Below are positions 56,264 through 64,000 of a stretch of 64,000 nt of DNA, in pieces. The first letter of the stretch is position 1. Every line of letters starts with the position of its first letter. A model generated the notes under the pieces. The model saw only the letters and a program-made list of their open reading frames with translations. It was not told where the DNA came from and ran no database searches. The stretch lies in contig NZ_CP102590.1 in NCBI RefSeq assembly GCF_032818155.1, positions 1,302,001 through 1,366,000 of the forward strand, in the 5' to 3' direction. A program made the position numbers and the translations under genes. The stretch is from Niallia taxi (lineage in GTDB: Bacteria; Bacillota; Bacilli; Bacillales; Cytobacillaceae).

Positions 56264-57058
56264 TAATGTGCCTCTAGTTTCAGCATCTTGTTGAAATCTT
56301 ATTCCAGAATGAACCATTTTCTTCACAAGGTCAGGTCTGATTCCAGTAAGTATAGCTTTACATCCCATCATAGAAATACCAGCTAATATTTTTTCAAAGT
56401 AACCTATGACATCCATTTCCATCAATGCTATTCCTGAAAGGTCTATAACAAGTGTTTGGATTCTAGATTTAGCTATATCATTTAAAATTTTTTCCTCAAT
56501 TATTTTAATCCTATACGAGTCAATGGTACCAATCAAAGGCAAAACAGAAAGTATTGAATTTACAGGAATAATCGGAACTGACAAATGTTCTACCAATTCT
56601 CTTTGTTGAAGGATCATTTTATCTTTGTAATCTGAATAACTAAGGAAAAAATTGTTTAGGAATTGATCGATTCTGTCATTTATTATTTTTTCAAGTATTG
56701 AATATTCCGTTTTCCCTGTTATTATAGCCTGTTTTTCATCTATTAAATTTATAATCTGCCATACCGTTCTTCTAATAGCTTGTACCCATTCTAATTTTAA
56801 TGCCAGTGTTAAAGAGTAAGTCGCCCAGGCAATTCCCTCCTGTTTAGCAAAAGCAACTAGTTCTGAATCATTCTGTTCAACTACATAAAAAATTAATTTT
56901 CTTGCATTTTTTAATAAATCAATATTTCCCTTATCTAATATTTCTTTAATTTTTCCTGAAACGTTTGTTGCTTCAGACAATAGCATATTATCAAAAGTTT
57001 CTCCGTTTTGGTTTATATAATCTATTATATCTGTCTTAAAGATGAGTTTTGTCTCCAT
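56237..57058 (-). CDS. RsbR-like STAS-domain stressosome protein
   Basis: A 273-residue protein with N-terminal helical (globin-like RsbR_N) part (about 1-150) and C-terminal STAS domain (about 155-273; LVIDLSGIALMEMDVIGYFE, then GCKAILTGIRPDL). RsbR paralogues build the stressosome with RsbS and RsbT. The usual phosphorylated Thr/Ser pair of RsbR (DITGV and D-T/S) appears altered: DLSG keeps a Ser, but the second site reads MEMDV without Thr/Ser. It may therefore be a sensor with partial phosphorylation control. No rsbS or rsbT gene nearby. Confidence 0.8.
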   Translation of the reverse strand: METKLIFKTDIIDYINQNGETFDNMLLSEATNVSGKIKEILDKGNIDLLKNARKLIFYVVEQNDSELVAFAKQEGIAWATYSLTLALKLEWVQAIRRTVWQIINLIDEKQAIITGKTEYSILEKIINDRIDQFLNNFFLSYSDYKDKMILQQRELVEHLSVPIIPVNSILSVLPLIGTIDSYRIKIIEEKILNDIAKSRIQTLVIDLSGIALMEMDVIGYFEKILAGISMMGCKAILTGIRPDLVKKMVHSGIRFQQDAETRGTLQETLKRYL

Positions 57059-57211
57059 ATTTATGCCCCCAATTTAACTACCTTATAGATACATAAAAAT
57101 AACATATACCCTTTTTGTAATATTTTTAAACCACCTAGTAGGATGTAAATGATTTAATTTTTTGTTGATTAACTGAAGAAAAATATTAGAGTAAGTTCCA
57201 ATTCGGTTAAC
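57059..57211. other. Interval upstream of the RsbR-like gene
   Basis: AT-rich; holds presumably its promoter. No other feature seen. Confidence 0.4.
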
Positions 57212-57276
57212 AGGGCACCATACCTGTAATAAATGAAAAACTAGCTTATGGTAGAAACGGGGCAGTTTTGTTGAAT
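57212..57276 (+). repeat. Dispersed repeat, full unit
   Basis: GGGCACCATACCTGTAATAA, AGCTTATGGTAGAAACGG and GGCAGTTTTGTTGAAT in order. Same unit as 47611-47663 and 57830-57891. Confidence 0.7.
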
Positions 57277-57414
57277 ATCTGATAAGTAAAATTTATCAAG
57301 GATAATAAATTATTAATAATATACTTATTGTTCGAATGATTATAAAATTAATATGAATTTAGAAATAAAAGGAAATTAAAAACATACTTTATTGGAATGA
57401 GAGGGGAGCTTTTA

Positions 57415-57780
57415 TGATTATTGGTTTACATCATGCTCAAATAACAATTCCAAAAGGTACAGAGGAAGAGGGGAAAATTTTTATTGTGAAATTCTCGGTT
57501 TACCTGAAAAAGAAAAACCTGATTCATTGAAGGAACGTGGAGGATTTTGGATAGAAGTCGGAGATAAAGATGTACATATAGGAACTGAAGATGGCTTTGA
57601 CAGATTAAAAACAAAAGCCTATTTAGCTAGCCTATCAAGTTGAGGATATTACCTTCTGGAAAAACGTTTTAGGAAAAAATAGTATACAGATAATTGAAGG
57701 AGTTCCTATACCAGGTTTTGAGCGTTTTGAATTCAGGGACCCATTTGGAAAAAGAGTGGAAATGATTGAGTGTCTTTCAT
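57415..57780 (+). pseudogene. VOC-family (glyoxalase/bleomycin-resistance-like) gene with two frameshifts
   Basis: Starting at ATG 57415 (GGGGAGC upstream), the sequence reads MIIGLHHAQITIPKGTEEEG, shifts frame near 57475 to YCEILGLPEKEKPDSLKERG through WIEVGDKDVHIGTEDGFDRL, then shifts again near 57635 to YQVEDITFWKNVLGKNSIQI and VPIPGFERFEFRDPFGKRVE, ending ECLS. All parts of a VOC domain are present, so two indels broke the gene recently. A fragment of a paralogue remains at 63481-63580. Confidence 0.85.
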
Positions 57781-57815
57781 AAGAAAACAGTTACCGGGGA
57801 GGTAGCTGTTTTCTT
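57781..57815 (+). terminator. Terminator after the VOC pseudogene
   Basis: AAGAAAACAG-T-TACC pairs with GGTA-G-CTGTTTTCTT with one mismatch. Confidence 0.65.
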
Positions 57816-57829
57816 ATGTCACAATAGAG

Positions 57830-57891
57830 TAGCATTCCTGTAATAACTAAAATAACCACTCATATGGCACAAACGGGCAGGTTATCGGAGT
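57830..57891 (+). repeat. Dispersed repeat, full unit
   Basis: AGCATTCCTGTAATAACTAA, then CATATGGCACAAACGGGCAG and GTTATCGGAGT; preceded by TTATGTCACAATAGAGT. Best preserved copy. Confidence 0.75.
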
Positions 57892-57933
57892 AAGAATAGA
57901 GCAAGCAAGTCATCTAATTAGGGAGAGATAAAT

Positions 57934-58419
57934 TTGATTAAGCAAATAGATATTACTAATCCGAAATTCGCTAAAGATGTATTAAAAGTTCAAATACCAT
58001 CTTATATAGTAGAAGCAGAGTTAATAGATTTTTATGAAATTCCACCATTAAAAGATACAATTGATAGCTTACAACAAAGTGGAGAAACTTTTTATGGCTA
58101 TTACATAAGTGAAGAGTTAAGTGGAGCTATTTCAATAAAAATAGAAAATAGTGTAATGGATATACATCGACTATTTGTGCATCCCAACCATTTTAGAAAA
58201 GGTATTGCCAAGAAGTTATTAGATTTCATTCAAACCAATGGAAAAGAATTTGAAACAATTATAGTATCTACAGGCTCTAAAAATGCACCTGCGATAAATT
58301 TTTATCAAAAAAATGGATTTGCGAAGTCAAGTGATATGTTCGTAGATGAGCGTCTTTCGTTAACCATTCTAGAAAAGAAAATTAATAAGGGTTTTTCCAA
58401 AAGGGCAGCATTCCTGTAA
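57934..58419 (+). CDS. GNAT-family N-acetyltransferase
   Basis: A 161-residue GNAT: AISIKIENSVMDIHRLFVHP followed by HFRKGIAKKLLDFIQ (the acetyl-CoA pyrophosphate loop R-K-G-I-A), and then ASTGSKNAPAINFYQKNGF-like tail VSTGSKNAPAINFYQKNGF. Acetylates an unknown small molecule or amine. Starts with TTG 57934 after AGGGAGAG. The last three codons and the stop (GCATTCCTGTAA) lie in the dispersed repeat, so the original C-terminus was replaced or the repeat was co-opted. Confidence 0.82.
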   Translation: MIKQIDITNPKFAKDVLKVQIPSYIVEAELIDFYEIPPLKDTIDSLQQSGETFYGYYISEELSGAISIKIENSVMDIHRLFVHPNHFRKGIAKKLLDFIQTNGKEFETIIVSTGSKNAPAINFYQKNGFAKSSDMFVDERLSLTILEKKINKGFSKRAAFL

Positions 58420-58429
58420 TAAAAGAACT
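58401..58429 (+). repeat. Dispersed repeat fragment overlapping the GNAT stop codon
   Basis: AAGGGCAGCATTCCTGTAAT then AAAAGAACT, matching the left end of the 57830 unit. Confidence 0.65.
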
Positions 58430-58470
58430 GTAAAAAGGTTCACTTTGTAAAGAAATGTACTTAAGCTATA

Positions 58471-58531
58471 GGGGGCTTTTCTTAAATAGAAGGGAAGCCT
58501 TTTGTTATGTCACAATCGTGGCAGTTTACTT
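58471..58531 (+). repeat. Dispersed repeat hairpin module, cut by the group II intron
   Basis: GGGGGCTTTTCTTAAATAGA, AGGGAAGCCTTTTGTTATGT, CACAATCGTGGCAGTTTACT, T; then the intron begins. Same module as 46251-46310. Confidence 0.65.
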
Positions 58532-61237
58532 GTGCGAAATGTTCCTAGTTTAAATGGAGGATGGATACATTACTCCGGTAAAGATTAGGCAGTTCCTTTC
58601 GGAACTGAAGGGTTATATCAAAGAATCAAATGATGAGGTAACGCTCGGAAGGGTTCTCTCTTAGTCGAATAGCACTGATTTAGTAAGGATGAAAGTGTTA
58701 TAAGCTCGATGAAAAGGCATGAGAAATTACCGTATCAGTTCGGCTGACGAAAGCCTACTCGATGGAGTGGTGTAATTCATGGTGCTTGAGTTGAATGAAT
58801 ATGGTGAGAATGCGAAAAAACCTAAAAGTAAAGGTTAAGCTGACAAATTTCTGAATGTACGGGTCTATAACTGCGATACATAGAAATGTGTATATCACCA
58901 AATTGTGAGGTTAGCTGTGGGTGAGTAAGAATAACTAATATAAAAACCCATGATACGTTACAGGCGTATGAACGTTAACAGGCTTAAAGGAAGCACCTAA
59001 GTTCATTCTATAATAGATATAACTCAACGTTGTAAACTGATAACGTGGAGGACTTACTTCTAATGAAACGATGACAAGGAAAGCAATAATGATACTAGTT
59101 ACTGCATAACTTGTCTTTATATCAGTGAAAGTGGTGGCACAGTACCTATGAAATGTCTAATCCACATGGAGGGATAGCCACTAGACTAATAAAGATTTAT
59201 TGAACCAAGTAAGGCAGTTCTTTATCGATTAATAAGGTTCTCGTAAGACTAAAAGAGGTTTAACTCCGAAAGGAGTCACCAACTTATTGAAACGGAAGAA
59301 ATTGAGGCACAGCGAGTATTATAGTATGCAAGATTGTTTTGACAGACTATATTCTCAAAGTGTCAGTGGTCATAGCTTCTATGAATTAACAGAATTAATG
59401 AGTTCTCAAGATAATATACGACTTGCCTACCGGAACATTAAAAGGAACACTGGTAGTAAAACTGGTGGAACTGACAAGTTAACAATTAATGATATTTTGC
59501 ATTTAACAGTAGAAGATGTAATAGCAAAGGTTCAATCTATGTTTAAAAGGTATGAACCACAAACAGTAAGGCGCGTATTTATTCCAAAAGGAAATGGGAA
59601 AACTAGACCTTTGGGTATTCCAACCATATGGGATAGAATTTTTCAACAGTGCATACTTCAAATTTTAGAGCCAATTTGCGAAGCAAAATTCCATAAACAT
59701 AGTTATGGATTTAGACCGAATCGCAGCACGCATCATGCCAAAGCCAGACTTGAGTTTCTCATTAACCAATCGGGCCTATATCATTGTGTTGATGTGGATA
59801 TTAAAGGATTCTTTGATAACGTTAATCATAGCAAGCTTTTGAAGCAAATGTGGTCTATAGGTATTAGGGATAAATCACTTCTTTCCATTATATCTAGGCT
59901 ACTTAAAGCAGAGATTGAAGGGGAAGGAGTACCTATTAAAGGTACTCCGCAAGGAGGTATACTGTCACCTTTATTATCTAACATTGTGTTAAATGAATTA
60001 GATTGGTGGGTTAGTGACCAATGGGAAACGTTTGAAAGCAGATATACCTATTCCACCTCTGGTAATAAATATCAGCAGCTAAAGAAAACGTCGTTAAAAG
60101 AATGTTTTATCATCCGTTATGCGGACGATTTTAAGGTACTGTGCAGAACTAGGTCACAAGCAATAAGAATGAATTACGCATTGAGAGATTTCTTGAGAAA
60201 AAGACTGCAGTTGGAAACTAGCGAGGAGAAATCGAAAGTAATAAATCTAAAGAAAAACTCTTCCGAGTTCCTTGGATTCTTAATAAAGGCTGTAAGGAAA
60301 GGAAAAACAAGGTTTGGTTATGTAGCGAGGTCTGATATGTCCAAAAAGGCTAAAGAAAATACCTCCCGACAGATTAAAAAGGCTATAAAAGTAGTCAAAA
60401 GAAAACCTTGTGCTGAAACTGTTTGGAATTTCAATACTGTCGTTATGGGTATCCAAAACTATTACGCTTTCGCAACAAACATTACTATTAATCTTAATCA
60501 GTTAAACGCTCATCTTCGTAAATCGATATATAATCAATTAAAGAACATTAGAACAGAGGCAAGTATTCATGATATGACAAAAACCTTACAGAAGAGGTAC
60601 AAGGGTTATAATGTGAGACTATTTAAGATACAACAGATGGTATTTGTCCCCATACATGCCCAGCGTTGGAGAACTCCACTGTGTTTCTCGCAAACGATTT
60701 GTAACTTTACTACCGAAGGTAGAGATAAAATACACAATAGCCTGAAAGCTATTGATAAAACAACGCTCTCTTATATCATGAAAAACTACATTCCAAACAG
60801 AACAATTGAGTACAATGACAACAGAATCAGTAAGTTTATCGCACAATATGGAAAATGTGCCATATTAGATGAAAAGTTAGGAATTAATGAATGGCACTGC
60901 CATCATATAACTCCTTTTTCACTGTCCAGAGATGACAGTTATTCAAACTTGATTGTTGTTCATAAAGCAATACATCAGTTGATACATCTAAGAGACAAAG
61001 TTAAAATAAAAAATCTTTTACAATCTTTAAATCTAGATAGAAAGCAGAAAGAAAAAGTAAATAAACTACGATTAAAATGTCAAAATGAAATTATCTAACA
61101 TTGGAATCCAGCACTCTAACTGCTTAAATACATAGAAAACAATAAATTGGTTTAGTTGGAACGCCGTATGCGGTGAAAGTCGCACGTACGGTGTGAACAG
61201 GGGGAAAAGGGAGCGATAACCTCAAACCCTTACCTAT
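58532..61237 (+). mobile_element. Group II intron
   Basis: 5' end GTGCG (58532-58536), ORF in domain IV, and domain V at 61159-61198 (GGAACGCCGTATGCGGTGAA, then AGTCGCACGTACGGTGTGAA), the most conserved catalytic RNA element, with CGC in place of the common AGC triad. Domain VI follows with end at about 61237 (CTTACCTAT, AY-type end). About 755 bases of structured RNA lie before the ORF (58532-59286). The 3' border is accurate only within a few bases. Confidence 0.85.
59287..61098 (+). CDS. ltrA: Group II intron reverse transcriptase/maturase with HNH endonuclease
   Basis: A 603-residue intron-encoded protein: reverse transcriptase blocks (VRRVFIPKGNGKTRPLGIPT, HSYGFRPNRSTHHAK, GTPQGGILSPLLSN, and YADDF as catalytic motif), maturase X domain (FLGFLIKAVRKGKTRFGYVA through MGIQNYYAFATN), and a C-terminal HNH nuclease (CAILDEK ... 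EWHCHHITPFS ... NLIVVHKAIHQLIH). All active residues seem intact, so the intron may be mobile. TTG 59287 follows AAAGGAG; ATG 59326 is an alternative. Confidence 0.93.
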   Translation: MKRKKLRHSEYYSMQDCFDRLYSQSVSGHSFYELTELMSSQDNIRLAYRNIKRNTGSKTGGTDKLTINDILHLTVEDVIAKVQSMFKRYEPQTVRRVFIPKGNGKTRPLGIPTIWDRIFQQCILQILEPICEAKFHKHSYGFRPNRSTHHAKARLEFLINQSGLYHCVDVDIKGFFDNVNHSKLLKQMWSIGIRDKSLLSIISRLLKAEIEGEGVPIKGTPQGGILSPLLSNIVLNELDWWVSDQWETFESRYTYSTSGNKYQQLKKTSLKECFIIRYADDFKVLCRTRSQAIRMNYALRDFLRKRLQLETSEEKSKVINLKKNSSEFLGFLIKAVRKGKTRFGYVARSDMSKKAKENTSRQIKKAIKVVKRKPCAETVWNFNTVVMGIQNYYAFATNITINLNQLNAHLRKSIYNQLKNIRTEASIHDMTKTLQKRYKGYNVRLFKIQQMVFVPIHAQRWRTPLCFSQTICNFTTEGRDKIHNSLKAIDKTTLSYIMKNYIPNRTIEYNDNRISKFIAQYGKCAILDEKLGINEWHCHHITPFSLSRDDSYSNLIVVHKAIHQLIHLRDKVKIKNLLQSLNLDRKQKEKVNKLRLKCQNEII

Positions 61238-61568
61238 CTGTATTAAGTACATTATTTCACATACTAGGAATTTTTAAAATGAAAATCACTGTATAATAGA
61301 GTTACTAACTATTTTAACTGGGAGAAATTATGGTTGAAGTATGGATTGTAGAATAAAAAGTTACAAACAAATTCTTAGATGATGCGTTGCCGACTAATCC
61401 CATGCTGATTTTGTCCGTTCATCTTTCCTAATCTATTTGATAATAGTTAGTTTTATAGTGATTAAGCTGCTATTGGTTCTTGGATAAATGCATACATATC
61501 GGGGATGTCCTTCAACATCTTCTCTTACCCGTTATGAAGGGCAAATATTAAAGATAAAGGAGAGTACC
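61238..61568. other. Interval between the intron and the MerR gene
   Basis: About 330 bases. Contains an abortive frame (GGGAGAAATTATGGTTGAAG near 61320) closed after a few codons and the upstream frame of MerR without RBS. The MerR promoter must lie here. Confidence 0.4.
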
Positions 61569-62363
61569 ATGTATACAATTGGACAAGTAGCTAAATTTTT
61601 GGATGTATCTAGAGATACCTTGAAATTCTATGAGGAAAAGAAGTTAATCAAGCCTAAGCAAAATAGTGAGAATGGGTACAGACAATATAATCATTTTGAT
61701 ATATATGATATAACATCAGTCAATTTCTACAGAGAAATTGATATTGAAATAAAGAAAATACAAGAGTTAAAAAGAAGTAAGAGTATAGAGGGAATACAAT
61801 CATTAATAGAAGAGAAAGAACAAGAGGTTTTGGAAATAATAGAATATAACAAAATGTTGTTAAAAAAGATTCAGAGTGTAAAAGAAGATTGTGAAAAAAT
61901 AAGGATTTTTTTAAATACATACACAGTAAAAGCAATGAATCCTTTAGAAATAAAAGGCGAAATGAAGCATTATACCTCATATGAAGAATATGACATTCTA
62001 AAAGAAAGCACAGAAAGTTTAAAAAAAGCAGTTATTCTCACATCTTTAAGAAGAGTAATAAGTTTCAATGAAGAAGGTATTCTTGAAGATAAATTTATCA
62101 TTGTAAAAAAAGTAAAAGATGGTGACAAAGCTATAGAAGGTGAAATACTATCTCATCCAAAATGTATTTATACAGTTGTTGAAGATGGAAGATGGTCAAC
62201 AGGTGGAAAAAACACTGACCATAAAGTGGAAGAAAGTTTAAGGAAAGCAGCAAAAGAACAAGGGTATGAACTATTGGGGCTTGCTTATGTAAATCTATTG
62301 CTTACCACTTATGAAGATGGACTTGAACGTATTTTTTTGGAAATGTATGTACCAATAAAGTGA
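61569..62363 (+). CDS. MerR-family regulator with GyrI-like effector domain
   Basis: A 264-residue regulator: N-terminal MerR HTH (YTIGQVAKFLDVSRDTLKFY, EEKKLIKP, GYRQY), a coiled coil (about 80-125), and a C-terminal GyrI-like ligand-binding domain (KCIYTVVEDGRWSTGGKNTD, ... LERIFLEMYVPIK). The design equals BmrR/TipA-type drug-sensing activators. AAAGGAGAG precedes ATG 61569. It likely activates the downstream CPBP gene through the 19-bp-spacer promoter at 62483. Confidence 0.87.
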   Translation: MYTIGQVAKFLDVSRDTLKFYEEKKLIKPKQNSENGYRQYNHFDIYDITSVNFYREIDIEIKKIQELKRSKSIEGIQSLIEEKEQEVLEIIEYNKMLLKKIQSVKEDCEKIRIFLNTYTVKAMNPLEIKGEMKHYTSYEEYDILKESTESLKKAVILTSLRRVISFNEEGILEDKFIIVKKVKDGDKAIEGEILSHPKCIYTVVEDGRWSTGGKNTDHKVEESLRKAAKEQGYELLGLAYVNLLLTTYEDGLERIFLEMYVPIK

Positions 62364-62482
62364 ATTTGATTTGAGTAAACTTCATCTACATCCAGATAGA
62401 GGAACAAGCAAAGCCTATACTTACTATTATTACTGGAAGAGTCTTATTGCTCACTTATCGAATAAATAATACAAAAAATTTA

Positions 62483-62513
62483 TTGACCTGTGCCTAACCC
62501 CTAGGTTTAAGCT
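62483..62513 (+). promoter_or_regulatory. MerR-type promoter with 19-base spacer
   Basis: TTGACC (62483-62488), 19-base spacer, TAAGCT (62508-62513). Dyad CCTGTGCCTAACCCCTAGG sits between the elements (62487-62505), the classical MerR activator arrangement. Confidence 0.6.
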
Positions 62514-62579
62514 GAAGATATTCGTTAATATAAGCGTTATGGTATTGGCGAAATACTTCGTTATAAGCGGGTGATCTGT

Positions 62580-63413
62580 ATGAGTATAGAAAAGAAATTA
62601 AAAAAGCCAGTAGCAAGTTTTATTCTGCTAACCAATATCATTTTTTTACCACTTTTTTTTCTGGTAGGGACCATAAAGATATTGGGATTTCCTACATGGG
62701 TTTTTGATTTAGCACGCTGTATATCAGCTTGGTCTTCCACCTTTGCTTTTGCAATATTATTTAAAAAAATCTTTCCTGGGCAGAGCTTTATAGATTTTGT
62801 TAAAAATAAATTCAAGACTAAGATTAAATTAACTGTAATCCTCTCTGTTTGTATGATTCAATTGGCCCTATTTATGATCATTTTGTTTCTCATAATGAAT
62901 AAAAGGGAAGTAGAATCTATTTTTACTATATCTTCATGGGGAATGCTGTTCTATTACTTTTTTAGAAACCTACTGTCTGGACCACTAGGTGAAGAATTAG
63001 GGTGGAGAGGTTTTGCTCAAGTTGAGCTTCAAAAGAGATTCTCGCCATTAAAAGCTTCAATTATCATCGGCTTTTGGTGGGGATTGTGGCATCTGCCTAT
63101 GTGGCTGACTACAGGGTATTGGGGCATGGATTTGATTATTTATATCTTATCCTTTATGATCTCAATCATATCTACTTCAATTATCATGGCCGCATTTTAT
63201 AATTTAAATCAGAATTTAATCATTCCAATCATCGTCCATCAATTCTTTAATTTTTATATTGGCTTAATAAACGGAAACTTAATCCATTTGATTACGTATA
63301 ACGCAATTTTTTACTTAACAGCAGCAATAATAATTATAATTATTAACCCCAAAAAAGTTTTGTATGGCATGAATGTTCCTAGCATAAATAATGAAAAGGA
63401 ATACCGTATTTAG
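62580..63413 (+). CDS. CPBP-family intramembrane metalloprotease
   Basis: A 277-residue membrane protein with about eight spans and the CPBP/Abi motifs: GPLGEELGWRGFAQVELQ (EExxxR), FWWGLWHLPMWL (FxxxWH-type) and the third conserved His in IVHQFFNFYIG. CPBP proteins (CAAX-like) act in prenyl-peptide or bacteriocin maturation and self-immunity. ATG 62580 is preferred with AAGCGGGTG upstream. It follows the MerR gene and its own MerR-type promoter, so is probably induced by a toxic compound. Confidence 0.85.
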   Translation: MSIEKKLKKPVASFILLTNIIFLPLFFLVGTIKILGFPTWVFDLARCISAWSSTFAFAILFKKIFPGQSFIDFVKNKFKTKIKLTVILSVCMIQLALFMIILFLIMNKREVESIFTISSWGMLFYYFFRNLLSGPLGEELGWRGFAQVELQKRFSPLKASIIIGFWWGLWHLPMWLTTGYWGMDLIIYILSFMISIISTSIIMAAFYNLNQNLIIPIIVHQFFNFYIGLINGNLIHLITYNAIFYLTAAIIIIIINPKKVLYGMNVPSINNEKEYRI

Positions 63414-63480
63414 TGATCTTATTGTTCAGTTATATGCTTTGGCTATTTTATGCTAATAATTCATGATTAGGCTGCCATTC

Positions 63481-63580
63481 GAAGGCGTACCAATACCAGG
63501 TTTTGAACTTTTTGAGTTCAGAGACCTCCTTCGGAAACAGAGTAGAGAAGATTCAAGATTTAGTTATTACAGGCAATTGA
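63481..63580 (+). pseudogene. C-terminal fragment of a VOC-family gene
   Basis: Reads EGVPIPGFELFEFRD, shifts frame, then FGNRVEKIQDLVITGN and stop. Paralogous to the end of the VOC pseudogene at 57415-57780 (EGVPIPGFERFEFRDPFGKR). Confidence 0.75.
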
Positions 63581-63778
63581 AGTTAGTTTTAATTTAAAAA
63601 ATATAATTAAAACATAACAAATTGCATTAGAATGTTCTCTTAACTAGCAATAATTATGTATACGTTTAGACACTTAAACGAACGGGCGTTTTTACCTTAG
63701 ATAATCTTTCTTATGTTGCTATAAATGGCAGGTTAGCGCCGAAAATAATTAGGTAAAAAATTGAAAAAGGTGAAAATC
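63581..63778. repeat. Interval with a dispersed repeat copy
   Basis: 63710-63741 (CTTATGTTGCTATAAATGGC, then AGGTTAGCGCCG) is a hairpin-module type copy directly before the next gene fragment. Confidence 0.5.
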
Positions 63779-63952
63779 ATGAGTGAGGTTATAAGCTATT
63801 ATAATCAATATGATGAATGGGGAAGACTTGAAAGAGAGCCTATTGAATTCCAAGTGATCTGCTTCCCTAATTTAAGGAATGCCCTCTTTTGTAAAACTGT
63901 ATGTATTCACAAACTATGCTTATCTCTAAATATTAATTGGCTCTATCCTTAG
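63779..63952 (+). pseudogene. N-terminal fragment of a SAM-dependent methyltransferase
   Basis: ATG 63779 starts MSEVISYYNQYDEWGRLERE, PIEFQ, the typical beginning of a class I methyltransferase family in Bacillaceae. From about residue 26 the sequence is unrelated and the frame closes at 63952; the AdoMet-binding glycine motif is missing. Truncated gene. Confidence 0.65.
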
Positions 63953-64000
63953 TCTCGGTATGTCTGCATATGTAATGATAATTCCTAATCCAAATTACTT

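Overview
The window looks like chromosome of a low-GC, endospore-forming Firmicute of the Bacillaceae. The base composition is AT-rich, genes carry strong AGGAGG-type ribosome binding sites and CcpA (cre)-like boxes, and there are an HU protein, a small Spo0E-like protein and an RsbR-type STAS protein. I cannot name the species. No rRNA, tRNA, CRISPR or intact prophage is visible. The region is accessory in character: sugar and metal uptake operons sit beside many gene relics, an IS3-family relic, a group II intron and a dispersed repeat family.

Layout. 0.3-5.8 kb: a beta-glucoside/lichenan PTS locus (PRD regulator diverging from EIIB-EIIC-EIIA and a GH1 enzyme). 6-10 kb: a histidine-phosphatase lipoprotein, an SDR oxidoreductase, a DUF1835-like gene beside an AraC relic, and a DUF1349 protein. 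10.3-12.2 kb: an ECF sigma factor with two 42-residue membrane peptides. 12.4-16.9 kb: two cytochromes P450 around a 4Fe-4S ferredoxin, with a decayed ferredoxin-NADP reductase upstream and an Rrf2 regulator downstream. 17.3-26.1 kb: an AraC-GH39 fusion and two GH3 beta-glucosidases, one domain-permuted and membrane-anchored. 26.6-34.5 kb: a 5'-truncated sugar-ABC ATPase, a complete nikABCDE-like transporter behind a Fur-like box, and a decayed TIGR03943 gene. 34.9-37.4 kb: a TetR regulator with a perfect palindromic operator and a fused SDR-hydrolase. 37.9-38.6 kb: HU and a frameshifted HipA-N-like gene. 38.8-45.6 kb: an AraC regulator diverging from a sugar ABC transporter and a GH42 beta-galactosidase. 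55-64 kb: stress/sporulation small genes, an acetyltransferase, a group II intron, a MerR regulator, a CPBP protease and several fragments, all scattered among the repeats.

The most interesting part is 47.8-54.6 kb. Four tandem genes encode leaderless-looking hydrophobic 94-residue peptides. Copies 1 and 2 are identical in protein although their genes differ at 11 synonymous positions, copy 3 differs by one residue, and copy 4 is 54% identical. The first three share a promoter box, and each copy is followed by a strong hairpin. Downstream, on the opposite strand, lies a PlcR-like HTH-TPR regulator. Divergent from it is a 39-residue secreted-peptide precursor ending in LDLPNQH, resembling the PapR pheromone (DLPFEx-type ends). 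That peptide gene heads an operon of a TM2-like protein, a SpoIIM/DUF95-like membrane protein, an uncharacterised protein, a LytTR DNA-binding protein and an ABC-2 ATPase/permease pair. My reading is a quorum-sensing-controlled multi-copy membrane-active peptide (bacteriocin-like) system with its own immunity/export genes. The component families are seen in the sequence; the system-level function is inference.
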